From Microterricola pindariensis (GTDB lineage Bacteria > Actinomycetota > Actinomycetes > Actinomycetales > Microbacteriaceae), in the NCBI RefSeq assembly GCF_002936985.1, contig NZ_MPZN01000002.1:78642-142641 (forward strand): a DNA stretch of 64,000 nt, read 5' to 3'. The notes beneath the pieces are model-generated. The model was not told where the DNA came from and made no database searches. It saw only the letters and a program-made list of their open reading frames with translations. Positions 1 through 9,611 of this stretch are shown in pieces; the first letter of the stretch is position 1, and each line of letters opens with the position of its first letter. The translations under genes were made by a program, and so were the position numbers.

Positions 1-2
1 CG

Positions 3-455
3 ACCGGCTTCGTGCAGCCGCAGGACAGCGTCGGCGGCTGGCTGCTCTCCATCGCGCTGCCCGTGACAGCCATCACCATCGGCGGCATCGCCGGCACGGC
101 GCAGCTGATCCGAGGCTCGGTGATCGACGTGCTGCGCCAGGACTACGTGCGCACCCTGCGCTCTCGCGGCGTGCCCTCGCGCTCGATCATCTACCGGCAC
201 GTGCTGCGGAACGCGGCCCCGCCCGCCCTGATCGTGCTCAGCCTGCAGTTCATCGGCATGATCGGCGGCGCCGTCGTGATCGAGAAGATCTTCGCGATCC
301 CCGGTCTCGGCCTGCTCGCCCTGAATGCCACCCTGCGCGGTGACATCCCCATCGTCATGGCCGTCGTCATGACGATGGCCGCCATCGTCGTCACAGTCAA
401 TCTCATCATCGACCTGGTCAACGGCTGGGTCAGCCCGAAGGTGCGTGTGCAATGA
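3..455 (+). CDS. Peptide ABC transporter permease, DppB/OppB type (5' partial)
   Basis: This is the C-terminal half of an inner-membrane permease of the dipeptide/oligopeptide importer family; its start lies upstream of the window. The visible 150 or so residues contain hydrophobic membrane segments and the cytoplasmic coupling loop with the EAA-like motif (DYVRTLRSRGVPSRSIIYRHV), which docks on the ATPase. The tail FAIPGLGLLALNA followed by a last membrane span is typical of DppB. The stop overlaps the next start (ATGA), so the two subunits are translationally coupled. The substrate cannot be told from the sequence; peptide, nickel or sugar importers of this family share the motifs. Confidence 0.9.
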   Translation, partial: TGFVQPQDSVGGWLLSIALPVTAITIGGIAGTAQLIRGSVIDVLRQDYVRTLRSRGVPSRSIIYRHVLRNAAPPALIVLSLQFIGMIGGAVVIEKIFAIPGLGLLALNATLRGDIPIVMAVVMTMAAIVVTVNLIIDLVNGWVSPKVRVQ

Positions 456-2323
456 GCATCCCAGCCCCCGAACACAACCCGCAGCTGCTGGCCGCGGCCA
501 TCGCCCCGCGCGAGGGCGTGCTGAAGAAGATCCTCCGCGATCCGTTCGGCAGCGGCGGCATCGTCGTGATCGTCGTGATCGTGCTGCTCAGCGTCTTCGC
601 CAAGCTGCTGGCCCCCTTCGACCCCGCCTACGTCGACATCCAGGCCACCAACATGCCTCCGTTCACCGACGGGCACCCGCTGGGCACCGATGCCTCCGGG
701 CGCGACGTGCTGAGCCGGCTCCTGGTCGCCGGGCAGCTGACCCTCATCGGTGCGGCGGTCACCGTCGTCATCTCGTTGGTCATCGGAGTCGTCACCGGCC
801 TCGTGGCCGGTTACTTCGCGGGGCCGTTCGATCACGCCGCCAGCTGGACGGCCGACATGCTGATGGTGCTGCCGAGCAAGATTGTGCTCGTCGCGCTGTT
901 CGCTGTGATCGGCCCGAACACGGTCGTGACCATGGCCGTGCTCGGCGTGATGGTCTCCCCGGGCATCTTCCGCCTCGTGCGCAGCCTCGTCATCGGCGTC
1001 AAGAACGAGCTCTACGTCGACGCGGCCAGGGTCGCGGGGCTCTCCAGCCGGGCGATCATCGGCAGGCACATCCTGTACACGGTGCGCGCCCCCATCATCA
1101 TCCAGGCGGCGTTCATCGCCGGCATCGCGGTGCTGATCCAGGCCGGCCTCGAGTTCATCGGCCTCGGCGACCCGAGCACCCCGACCTGGGGCGGCATGCT
1201 CCAGGAGGCCTTCCTGGCCATGTACAAGGCGCCCTGGCTGATCCTCTGGCCCGGGCTCATGATCGGACTGTTCGTGTCGGCCTTCATCCTGCTCGGCAAC
1301 GCGGTGCGCGACGCGATGGAGGACAGCGCGAAGGTCAAGGTGCCCAAGAAGGACAGGCTGCGCACCTCCACGATGGCGGTCACCGTGCAGCCCGGCCGCC
1401 GGGCAGCCAACACCCCGGCCATCGCCTCCGGCTCTGCCCTGCTCGTGGTCGACAGCCTCGTCGTCGGCTACCCGCTGCCCGACGGCGAGCTCAAGCGCGT
1501 CGTCGACGGCGTCTCGCTCTCGGTCAATGAGGGCGAGGTGCTCGGCCTGGTCGGTGAGTCCGGCTCGGGCAAGACGCAGACGGCGTTCGCCATCCTCGGG
1601 CTGCTGCCCGAGGAGGCGCAAATCGCCGGCGGCGCTCTGTTCTTCCGCGGTGAGGATCTGATCGGGATGCCCGAGAAGGCGCGCGTCAAGCTGCGCGGCA
1701 AGAGCATCGCCTACATCCCGCAGGAACCGATGTCGAACCTCGACCCCGCCTTCCGGGTCGGCTTCCAGCTGGTCGAGCCGATGCGCGCCCAGCTCGGGCT
1801 GAGCAAGTCGGAGGCGACCAAGCAGGCGCTGGAGCTGCTGGCGCGGGTCGGCATCCCCGACCCCAAGCGCACCTTCGATGCCTACCCGCACCAGATCTCC
1901 GGCGGCATGGCACAGCGCGTGCTCATCGCCGGCGCGATCTCCTGCAACCCCGATCTGCTCATCGCCGACGAGCCGACGACCGCACTGGACGTCACCGTGC
2001 AGGCCGAGATCCTCGACATCCTGCGCGGCCTGCAGAAGGAGCGCAACATGGCGATGGTGCTCGTCACGCACAACTTCGGCGTCGTCGCCGACCTGTGCGA
2101 CACGGTCGCCGTGATGCAGCTCGGCCGCATCGTCGAGCAGAACAGCACCGCCGCGCTGTTCGCTGCGCCGGTGCACCCGTACACGAAGATGCTCCTCGAC
2201 TCGACGTTGGAAGGAACCCCGGCCCGCGCACCCCTGCGCCGCGCCGAGAGCCCCGTGCGCGTCATCACCACCGAGGACGACCGCCCCCGAGAGGAGGCAC
2301 TGAATGTCTCACGCAGTGTCTGA
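452..2323 (+). CDS. Fused permease-ATPase of a peptide ABC importer (DppC-DppD)
   Basis: A 623-residue protein joining two subunits that are usually separate. Residues 1 to about 295 are a DppC-type permease: a cytoplasmic N-terminal helix, first membrane span at about 36-52, and the coupling loop around 186-210 (YVDAARVAGLSSRAIIGRHI). Residues about 328-610 are an ATP-binding domain with Walker A GESGSGKT at 368-375, signature SGGMAQR near 483, Walker B LLIADEPTTALD near 502-513, and the C-terminal peptide-ABC extension. The join is a short linker of about 30 residues with no frame change. The start overlaps the upstream permease stop, and the gene overlaps the next ATPase by 20 bp, so this is one operon. 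Such fusions occur in actinobacteria; the substrate is unknown. Confidence 0.93.
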   Translation: MSIPAPEHNPQLLAAAIAPREGVLKKILRDPFGSGGIVVIVVIVLLSVFAKLLAPFDPAYVDIQATNMPPFTDGHPLGTDASGRDVLSRLLVAGQLTLIGAAVTVVISLVIGVVTGLVAGYFAGPFDHAASWTADMLMVLPSKIVLVALFAVIGPNTVVTMAVLGVMVSPGIFRLVRSLVIGVKNELYVDAARVAGLSSRAIIGRHILYTVRAPIIIQAAFIAGIAVLIQAGLEFIGLGDPSTPTWGGMLQEAFLAMYKAPWLILWPGLMIGLFVSAFILLGNAVRDAMEDSAKVKVPKKDRLRTSTMAVTVQPGRRAANTPAIASGSALLVVDSLVVGYPLPDGELKRVVDGVSLSVNEGEVLGLVGESGSGKTQTAFAILGLLPEEAQIAGGALFFRGEDLIGMPEKARVKLRGKSIAYIPQEPMSNLDPAFRVGFQLVEPMRAQLGLSKSEATKQALELLARVGIPDPKRTFDAYPHQISGGMAQRVLIAGAISCNPDLLIADEPTTALDVTVQAEILDILRGLQKERNMAMVLVTHNFGVVADLCDTVAVMQLGRIVEQNSTAALFAAPVHPYTKMLLDSTLEGTPARAPLRRAESPVRVITTEDDRPREEALNVSRSV

Positions 2324-3155
2324 ATCGCTGTCCGACACCCTGCTCGACGCCCGCGACGTCGAGGTCACCTACCCGTCCCGTGGGTTCCGCACGCCGCCGT
2401 TCCGGGCGCTGAAGGGCGTCTCGCTCGACATCAAGCCCGGCGAGACGGTCGGCCTGGTCGGTGAGTCCGGCTCGGGCAAGACGACGCTGGGCCGGGCGAT
2501 CCTCGGCCTGGCCCCCGTGTCCTCCGGCAGCATCCGCTATGGCGACCGCGAGCTCGTCGGGCTGGACCGGGCCGCGCGGCGCGGGCTCGCGCACGAGATC
2601 CAGGTGGTCTTCCAGGACCCGTACACCTCGCTGAACCCGGCGATGCTGGTGGCCGATGTGCTGAGCGAGCCGCTCGTCGCGCAGGGCGTGGCCAAGAGCG
2701 AGGCGGCCGACCGGGTCGAGATGCTGCTCGGCCAGGTGGGCCTGCCCGCGGATGCCGGCCGGCGCCTGCCCCGGGAGTTCTCCGGTGGCCAGCGGCAGCG
2801 CATCGCGATCGCCAGGGCGCTCGCTCTCGAGCCGCGCCTGATCGTCTGCGACGAGCCGGTCAGCGCCCTCGACCTGTCCACGCAGGCCCGGGTGCTCGAC
2901 CTGTTCATCGAGATTCAGGACCGCACCGGCGTCGCCTACCTCTTCGTCTCGCACGACCTCTCGGTGGTGCGCCACATCAGCCACCGGGTGGCCGTGATGT
3001 ACCACGGCGAGATCGTCGAGTACGGCGACTGCGAGCAGGTCACGGGCGACCCGCGGCACCCGTACACGAAGAAGCTGCTGATGGCCGCGCCCGTTCCCGA
3101 CCCCGAGATGCAGAGGCAGAGGCGGGTGGAGCGCCAGCGCTTGGCCCTGCTGTGA
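2304..3155 (+). CDS. Peptide ABC transporter ATP-binding protein, DppF/OppF type
   Basis: This is the second ATPase of the importer, a cytoplasmic protein that pairs with the ATPase half of the upstream fusion. Walker A GESGSGKT lies at about residue 53, the signature SGGQRQR at about 160 and Walker [13 protein letters not shown] at about 178-189, followed by the H-loop (FVSHD). The C-terminus keeps the family ending [12 protein letters not shown] but lacks the long oligopeptide-transporter tail, giving 283 residues. The start ATG overlaps the fusion gene by 20 bp and its stop overlaps the next GTG start, so translation is coupled on both sides. The periplasmic-binding lipoprotein of this system is not in the window and probably lies upstream. 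Confidence 0.94.
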   Translation: MSHAVSESLSDTLLDARDVEVTYPSRGFRTPPFRALKGVSLDIKPGETVGLVGESGSGKTTLGRAILGLAPVSSGSIRYGDRELVGLDRAARRGLAHEIQVVFQDPYTSLNPAMLVADVLSEPLVAQGVAKSEAADRVEMLLGQVGLPADAGRRLPREFSGGQRQRIAIARALALEPRLIVCDEPVSALDLSTQARVLDLFIEIQDRTGVAYLFVSHDLSVVRHISHRVAVMYHGEIVEYGDCEQVTGDPRHPYTKKLLMAAPVPDPEMQRQRRVERQRLALL

Positions 3156-3883
3156 ACCTCTCACCCGAGACGTTCGAGCTCGCCCTGCGGGTGTTCGCCG
3201 GCCTGATGTTCGGCGCGGTGATCGGGCTGGAGCGCCAGTGGCGCTCCCGCCTGGCCGGGATCCGCACCAACGCGCTCGTCGCGGCCGGCTCCGCGCTGTT
3301 CGTGGTGATGGGTGCATACGCCTTCGAGGGCACGGTCGCCGACCCCACCCGGGTCGCCGCCCAGGTGGTGTCCGGCATCGGCTTCCTCGGCGCCGGCGTG
3401 ATCATGCGCGAGGGGCTGAACGTGCGCGGCCTGAACACGGCGGCCACGCTGTGGTGTGCGGCCGCGATCGGCTCGCTGGCCGGCTCCGGGCTCTACGTGC
3501 TGGCCGCGCTCGGGGCGCTGATGATCGTCGCGGCGAACACGGTGCTGCGCCCGCTCGGCCGCATGGTCAACCGCCGACCGTCGGCGATCGGTCCGGATGA
3601 CGGCAACGCCGGGCAGGACGTGGAGTACCTGCTGGAGGCCATCACGAATGACAAGAGCGAGGCGCGCGTGCGCGCCCTACTGGTGCAGGCCGTGAACCGG
3701 CCGGAGTTCAGCCTGCACTCCATCACGGCGCAGAACACCAAGAACTCGCTGGTCAAGGTGCGCGCCGAGCTGACGGCCGGCTTCGACACCGACGCCTCCG
3801 CACTGGAGCGCGCCGTGCAGCGGATCAGCCTCGACCCGAAGATCGTCTCGATCCGCTGGTGGTCGGAGGAACAAGAGGAGTAG
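3152..3883 (+). CDS. MgtC/SapB family membrane protein
   Basis: A 243-residue MgtC-like protein. Residues 1-140 hold about four membrane segments with the conserved family stretches MFGAVIGLERQWR and RTNALVAAGSALFV and the glycine-rich GIGFLGAGVIMR. The soluble C-terminus (about 150-243) resembles the ACT-like domain of MgtC proteins. Family members are linked to growth at low magnesium and to regulation of P-type or F-type ATPases; the role in this organism is inferred only from homology. It starts with GTG overlapping the stop of the peptide importer ATPase, so it is part of that transcript although a functional link is not obvious. Confidence 0.9.
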   Translation: MNLSPETFELALRVFAGLMFGAVIGLERQWRSRLAGIRTNALVAAGSALFVVMGAYAFEGTVADPTRVAAQVVSGIGFLGAGVIMREGLNVRGLNTAATLWCAAAIGSLAGSGLYVLAALGALMIVAANTVLRPLGRMVNRRPSAIGPDDGNAGQDVEYLLEAITNDKSEARVRALLVQAVNRPEFSLHSITAQNTKNSLVKVRAELTAGFDTDASALERAVQRISLDPKIVSIRWWSEEQEE

Positions 3884-3977
3884 CCCCTTCCCCGCTGGTT
3901 GCGCCCCGCCCCGCTCCGTTGGCTCGAGGGGGCGTGCGGCCGATGCCGACGCCGCGGGATCCCGCTCGTCCCGGAAA

Positions 3978-4064
3978 CCCGCTGGTCGAGTAGCGAGGAA
4001 CGAGCGTATCGAGACCGGTGGCGGGGTCTCGATACGGCCCTGGCGGGCCTACTCGACCAGCGGG
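3978..4064. repeat. Family B palindromic intergenic repeat
   Basis: An 87-bp inverted repeat fills part of the 328-bp gap 3884-4211. The left arm begins CGCTGGTCGAGTAGCGAGGA and ends GTATCGAGACC; the right arm starts GGTCTCGATACGGCCC and ends CTACTCGACCAGCGGG. The outer and inner portions pair while the middle of each arm differs (a GCGAGGAACGAGC type and a GCCCTGGCGGGCC type). Related copies are at 14001-14157 and 53361-53396. Its position between convergent genes suggests a terminator-like or mobile-repeat element. Confidence 0.8.
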
Positions 4065-4076
4065 GCGGGGCCGCTC

Positions 4077-4112
4077 CGGTGGCTCGAGGGAGCTTGCGAC
4101 CGAAGCCAACGG
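4077..4112. repeat. Family A palindromic intergenic repeat
   Basis: A copy of a short repeat running from GGCTCGAGGGAGCTTGCGAC to CGAAGCCAACGG. Its ends are inverted (GTTGGCT in other copies, against AGCCAAC). A degenerate copy lies just upstream at 3916-3949. Other copies occur at 8053-8115, 27152-27267, 44073-44186, 53481-53516 and 60603-60643, always between genes. The rest of 3884-4211 shows no gene. Confidence 0.8.
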
Positions 4113-4211
4113 GCCGAAGTGTCAGGCGGTGTCAGGGCTTCGCTCGTTCCTCGCTCAGCCGACGTGGGAGTTGGGAGCAGTGCCAGCCGACGCGGGGAGG
4201 GGCCGACCCGC

Positions 4212-5918
4212 TCAGAGCGCGTCGAAGCGACTCTCCTCGATGTCGAGCACCCGCTGCACCGCGCTGATCGCCTCGGAGCTGTAGCTGCCGAGGGCGCGGG
4301 CGTCCAGCAGCTCGGCCCGGGCGGTCTGCCGCATCCGCTCGTCCAGGATGCGCATCTGCGAGATCGCGTCGATCTCGCTCGCGGAGTCCTCGGCGAGCTC
4401 GACCGCCGCCGCCCGCTGGTAGCGGCGGCGCAGCCCGGCCAGGACGGCGGGGTCGGCCGGGACGCCGTCGATCACGGTCTGCTCCGGGTCATCGAGGACG
4501 GCGACGGCGGCGCGGTTCACGGCGTCGAGCAGCTCGTGCGTCTCGGCCTGGCGTGCCTCCTCGCCGCCCCCGCTGATCCGGGTCTTGCGGATCACCGCCG
4601 GCAGGGTGCCGCCCATGCCCAACAGCGTGACGATGGCCACGATGAAGGCGACCAGGATCAGCGTGCTGCGGAAGGGGATCGAGGGCGGCAGCGACTGCGC
4701 AGCGGCCAGCGTGACGACGCCGCGCATGCCCGCCCAGGAGATGACGAAACTCTCCCGCCACTCCAGCCCCTCCGAGCGGTAGAAGTCGCTGTCGGCCTCG
4801 TGCTTGCGCAGGCGCCGCAGCACCCCGCTCTTGCGGCGGATCTGGCGCTCGGTCTCGGCGGGCGCGGCCTCGACCCGGTCGCGGAAGCTGTCGCGGTGCA
4901 GATCGCCGCGCTCGACCAGTCTGCGCTCCGACCGCCGCAGGTACGCCATCTGCAGGAACACGAAGAGGAAGCGGATGACGACGACGAGCGCGGTGAGGAT
5001 GAGGCCGAGCAAGAGTGCAAACGGCACGCCGCCCTCCTCCCCGGAGACGTCTTCGATCAGCGCGTGCAGTTCGAGGCCCATCAGCAGGAACACCGCGTGC
5101 TCGAGGATGAACTGCACGGTGGCCCAGTTGGTGTGGTCGCTGATGCGCTGGTTGGCGGCGAAGCGACTCGCCCCGCGGTGGCCGGTGACCAGCCCGGCGG
5201 CGACGACGGCGATCACGCCGGACGCCCCGAAGTGCTCGGCCGGCACGAAGGCGACGAAGGGAATCGCGAAGGAGATCGTGGTGGTGACCACGGGCTCGCT
5301 GATGCGCGCCCTGATCCACACCGTGACGAAGCCCACGACGAGGCCGATCCCGACGCCGAGCGCCGAGGCGTAGACGAAGTCGCCGGCGACCTCCCACAGG
5401 CTCACCGCGCCCGCGGTGGCCGCCACCGCCGAGCGCAGCAGCACGAGGGCGCTCGCGTCGTTGACCAGGCTCTCGCCCTCCAGCACGGCGACGAGGCGGC
5501 TCGGCAGCCCGAGCCGCTTGGCGATCGAGGTGGCGGCGACGGCATCCGTCGGGCTGATCACCGCGCCCAGCGCGATGGCCGCGGCCAGGCCGAGTCCGGG
5601 CATCAGCAGGTACAGCAAGAACCCGACGGCCACCGAGGTGACGACGACGAGCGTCACCGAGAGCCCCGCGATGGCGCGGAAGTTCCGCCGGAAGTCGGTG
5701 AATGCGACGTTGACGGAGGAGGAATAGAGCAGCAGCGGCAGCACCCCGGCCAGGATCCACTCCGGCGGGATGTCGATGGGCGGGAAGCCGGGCAGGTAGC
5801 CGATTGCGATGCCGACGACGAGCAGGATCAACACGGAGGCGACGCCGGTCCTGCGGCCGAGCACCGCCGCGCCGACGATCAGGGCCACGGCGATCACACC
5901 GAGAACTGTTGGTTCCAT
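4212..5918 (-). CDS. Na+/H+ antiporter, CPA1 family
   Basis: A 568-residue cation:proton antiporter of the plasma membrane, with about a dozen membrane spans in the first 420 residues. Diagnostic motifs are SPTDAVAATS and EGESLVNDASAL, the ion-binding Asp and Glu-Asn-Asp region of NhaP/NHE proteins, and the later SWAGMRGVVTLAAA segment. A charged insert between about residues 320 and 385 and a hydrophilic C-terminal tail after about 450 are cytoplasmic and could be regulatory. It would extrude sodium, or possibly potassium, in exchange for protons; selectivity cannot be read from the sequence. It is transcribed alone, convergent with the MgtC gene. Confidence 0.93.
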   Translation of the reverse strand: MEPTVLGVIAVALIVGAAVLGRRTGVASVLILLVVGIAIGYLPGFPPIDIPPEWILAGVLPLLLYSSSVNVAFTDFRRNFRAIAGLSVTLVVVTSVAVGFLLYLLMPGLGLAAAIALGAVISPTDAVAATSIAKRLGLPSRLVAVLEGESLVNDASALVLLRSAVAATAGAVSLWEVAGDFVYASALGVGIGLVVGFVTVWIRARISEPVVTTTISFAIPFVAFVPAEHFGASGVIAVVAAGLVTGHRGASRFAANQRISDHTNWATVQFILEHAVFLLMGLELHALIEDVSGEEGGVPFALLLGLILTALVVVIRFLFVFLQMAYLRRSERRLVERGDLHRDSFRDRVEAAPAETERQIRRKSGVLRRLRKHEADSDFYRSEGLEWRESFVISWAGMRGVVTLAAAQSLPPSIPFRSTLILVAFIVAIVTLLGMGGTLPAVIRKTRISGGGEEARQAETHELLDAVNRAAVAVLDDPEQTVIDGVPADPAVLAGLRRRYQRAAAVELAEDSASEIDAISQMRILDERMRQTARAELLDARALGSYSSEAISAVQRVLDIEESRFDAL

Positions 5919-6076
5919 TGCCCTGCACTCGATCCTCTGCCACGAGTCGCCGCGGGCAGGAATCTAGCTTGCCCTGCCGCCGGGCCCAGACGCAACGCGC
6001 CCCCGCTGGGGGATTCATGCCAGACTGGAGCAAGGCGTGCCTGAGCACGCGATCGGACACTGCGGAGGACACCGAA

Positions 6077-6247
6077 ATGAACGGCTTTATTGCGATTCTG
6101 GCAATTCTTGGATTCATCGGTGGGCTCGTGATGATGGGCTACGCCTTCAGCACGCCCGGTGCCGAGATGGCGATGTTCGCCGGCGGCATCGGCGTTGTCG
6201 CGCTCTCGATCGGCCTGCCGATCCACCTGCTCGAGAAGTTCGACTAG
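6077..6247 (+). CDS. Small hydrophobic membrane protein, 56 aa
   Basis: A short open frame starting at ATG 6077. It encodes 56 residues with two hydrophobic stretches (about 4-22 and 31-48) separated by a short AFSTPGAEM loop, ending LLEKFD. A longer in-frame extension upstream would be charged and unlike a membrane protein, so the short start is preferred. It reads as a two-span membrane hairpin of unknown function. It is divergent from the antiporter and convergent with the PfkB kinase gene. No family is recognised. Confidence 0.65.
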   Translation: MNGFIAILAILGFIGGLVMMGYAFSTPGAEMAMFAGGIGVVALSIGLPIHLLEKFD

Positions 6248-6285
6248 TCGGCAGGGCGCGGCGTCGGCCGTGCTCCGCACGTGAA

Positions 6286-7205
<920 letters not shown>

Positions 7206-7209
<4 letters not shown>

Positions 7210-8000
7210 GCGCCGGTTCCTGTGGCGCCCGTGGCCTCGACCACGACCGGCAGCAGGCTGGCCCGCTTCGGCGCGCGGCCGTCGCCGGAGGAGCGCCCGG
7301 TGAGGCGCCGGCCGATCCACGGCACGACGTAGTCGCGGTAGTAGCCGAGGTTGTTGCGCGCGTTCGCCCGGGAGATCGCCGCCTCGTCGATGCCCCACCC
7401 GGCGGGCACCTCGACGCCGAGCCCGCGCAGCACGTTGCCGGCGACGCGGGCGTGGCCGAGGGCGTTCAGGTGCAGCTTGTCGCTGGACCAGTACTCGATT
7501 CTGGTGAGCTCCTGGTCTGACCAGTTGTCGACGTACGTCATGTTCTCGATCGGGAACCGCTTCGTGACGGCCTCGGCCAGCTCGTCGCCGCGCCGGTTCA
7601 TCACGGCGCCCATGGGCAGGTGCTTGCCCGGGTTCGCGCCGCTCAGCAGCAGCACGTGGATGCCGGCATCCGCCGCCTGCCTGGCCGCCTGCACCAGCTG
7701 CTCCGCCACGTCGTCGATGAGCACCTTCGGGCGCATGATGTCGTTGCCGCCGCCGTTCAGGCTGAGCAGGGCCGGCCTCATGGCGATCGCGGGCGGCAGC
7801 TGCTCGGCCAGCAGCGGGCCGAGCTTGCGGCCGCGGATGGCGAGGTTGGCGTAGCCGATCGGGCCGGCGCCGGCCGCGACCGAGGCCTGCGAGAGGCCGA
7901 TCGCGACGAAGTCCGCCCAGCCGCGCACCGCGCCGTCGGGCAGCTCGTCGCCCATTCCCTCGGTGAAGCTGTCGCCGATTGCGGTGTAGCTGCTGAACAT
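7206..8000 (-). CDS. SGNH/GDSL-type hydrolase
   Basis: A 264-residue esterase/lipase-like enzyme. Block I is GDSFTEGMGD near residue 9 (nucleophilic Ser in GDS), block III is NGGGNDIM (oxyanion Gly and Asn), and block V is DKLHLNALGH, giving the catalytic Asp and His. No signal peptide is visible, so it is probably cytoplasmic. ATG at 8000 follows AGGCACGG with plausible spacing, and the frame beyond it is antisense to the FAD oxidase. It is coupled by a 4-bp overlap to the PfkB kinase, suggesting that the hydrolase releases an ester or acetyl group from something the kinase then phosphorylates. That pairing is inference. Confidence 0.88.
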
Positions 8001-8052
8001 CCGTGCCTCCTGGTCGTGCGCCGCACTGAGCCTACGCCTGCAGGCCCCGGCT

Positions 8053-8115
8053 GTTGGCTTCGGTCGCAGGCTCCCTCGAGCCAACGGGGTGGGTGTGCTC
8101 CCTCGAGCCAACGGG
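8053..8115. repeat. Family A repeat, complementary orientation, one full and one partial copy
   Basis: The full copy (8053-8086) starts GTTGGCTTCGGTCGCAGGCT and ends CTCGAGCCAACGG. A partial copy of its right end, CTCCCTCGAGCCAACGGGG, follows at about 8097-8115. It lies in the 128-bp gap between the FAD oxidase and the hydrolase genes, both on the minus strand. Confidence 0.8.
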
Positions 8116-8128
8116 GTGGTTGGGCGCC

Positions 8129-9499
8129 CTAGAAGACCTTGCCGGGGTTCAGGATGCCGGCCGGGTCGAACACCCGCTTGATCTGCTGCTGCAGCTCGAA
8201 CTGCTCGTCGCCGAGCTCGCCGCGCAGCCAGCGGCGCTTCAATAGGCCGATGCCATGCTCGCCGGTGAGCGTGCCGCCGAGCGCGATCGCCGCCTGGAAC
8301 ATCTCGTCGGCCGCCTCCCAGACGTGCTCGGGCACGTCCGGCCCCTCGAACACGAAGTTCGGGTGCAGGTTGCCGTCGCCGGCGTGCGCGATGGTCGGGA
8401 TGACCATGCCGTACTTCCGCTCGATCGCGGCGATCGCGTCGAACATGGCCGGCAACGCGCTGCGCGGAACGGCGACGTCCTCGATCAGGGTGGTGCCGAG
8501 CCGCTCCATCGCCGGGTGCATTGCGCGGCGCACCTCGAGCAGGCGCGCGGCCTCCGCGGCATCCGTCGTCAACTCGGCCGTGCCGCCCGCCGCCGCGAGC
8601 AACGCCAGCAGCTGGGCGGCCTCCGCCTCTGCCCCCGCGCCGTCGGTCTGCACGAGCAGGTAGGCGGCGCCCCGTTCCCTCAGCGGCAGCCCGAGCAGTG
8701 CGCCGATCGCGTCGAGGCTGGCCGCGTCGACCAGCTCCATCACGGCCGGGCGGATGCCGGCCGCCGTCACCGCCGCTGCGGCAGCGGCCGCCGCGCGCAC
8801 ATCGGCGAAGTACGCCCCGATCGTCGGCGTGACGCCGGGCACCAGGCGGCGCAGCCGCACTGTCGCCTCGACGATCACGCCGAGCGTGCCCTCCGAGCCG
8901 ACCATGAGAGCGGTCAGGTCGAGGCCGGTCACCCCCTTGACGCTGCGGTGGCCGAGCTCGAGCAGGCGCCCGTCGGCCAGGACGACCCTGAGGCCGAGCA
9001 CCGAGTCGCGGGTGACGCCGTACTTGGCGCAGAGCAGCCCTCCCGCGTTGGTGGCGATGTTGCCGCCGACGGTGGAGATCGCGCGGCTGGCCGGGTCGGG
9101 GGTGAACCAGAGCCCGTGCGGGGCCAGCTGCTCGTTCAGGGCCGCGTTGATGATGCCGGGCTCGACGACGGCGAGCTCGTCCGCGGCGTTCACCTCGAGC
9201 AGCCGGTCCATCGCCAGCGTCGACAGCACGATCTCGCCGGCGGAACCGATCGCGCCGCCGGCCAGGCCGGTGCCGGCCCCGCGGGTCACGACGGGGGTGC
9301 CGTGGGCGCTCGCGATGCGGAGCGTCTGCTGCACCTCCGCGACGGTGCGGGCGGTGACGACGGCCAGCGGCGGCGCCGCCGAGCGGTGCCCCGACTTGTC
9401 GGCCTGCGCGTCGCGGAGGATCGAGGCATCCGTCACGACCGAGGAGCCGAGCGCCGCGGCGAGGGCGAGAACGACGGGGGCGGGTGTTGCGGCAGGCAT
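8129..9499 (-). CDS. FAD-binding oxidase, GlcD/D-lactate dehydrogenase type
   Basis: A 456-residue flavoprotein of the glycolate oxidase GlcD / D-lactate dehydrogenase family. The N-terminal PCMH-type FAD domain shows TRGAGTGLAGGAIGS (about residues 92-106) and TVGGNIATNAGGLLCAKYG (about 143-161). The C-terminal FAD-oxidase domain ends with the family motif GEHGIGLLKRRWL. It would oxidise a 2-hydroxy acid such as glycolate or D-lactate. ATG 9499 is preferred over GTG 9517 because an AGAGG ribosome-binding site sits seven bases before it. No GlcE/GlcF partner is adjacent, which favours a single-subunit enzyme. Confidence 0.9.
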   Translation of the reverse strand: MPAATPAPVVLALAAALGSSVVTDASILRDAQADKSGHRSAAPPLAVVTARTVAEVQQTLRIASAHGTPVVTRGAGTGLAGGAIGSAGEIVLSTLAMDRLLEVNAADELAVVEPGIINAALNEQLAPHGLWFTPDPASRAISTVGGNIATNAGGLLCAKYGVTRDSVLGLRVVLADGRLLELGHRSVKGVTGLDLTALMVGSEGTLGVIVEATVRLRRLVPGVTPTIGAYFADVRAAAAAAAAVTAAGIRPAVMELVDAASLDAIGALLGLPLRERGAAYLLVQTDGAGAEAEAAQLLALLAAAGGTAELTTDAAEAARLLEVRRAMHPAMERLGTTLIEDVAVPRSALPAMFDAIAAIERKYGMVIPTIAHAGDGNLHPNFVFEGPDVPEHVWEAADEMFQAAIALGGTLTGEHGIGLLKRRWLRGELGDEQFELQQQIKRVFDPAGILNPGKVF

Positions 9500-9611
9500 G
9501 GTGCGACCTCTCGACACTGGGCAGTTGGCTGCGCCATGATGATTTCACAGTCTGCGTTGCCGCACCGGACGAGAGCCGCCCGGAGCACGGTGCGCGGCAT
9601 GGGGGACCCCG

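Noticed and set aside
191..2176. A 661-codon antisense frame across the peptide importer genes
   Set aside because: Composition (His/Asp/Arg/Gly-rich, no domains) marks it as a shadow of the ABC genes; similar long shadows at 4119-6044, 12598-14553, 17394-19655 and 25034-26728 were rejected for the same reason.
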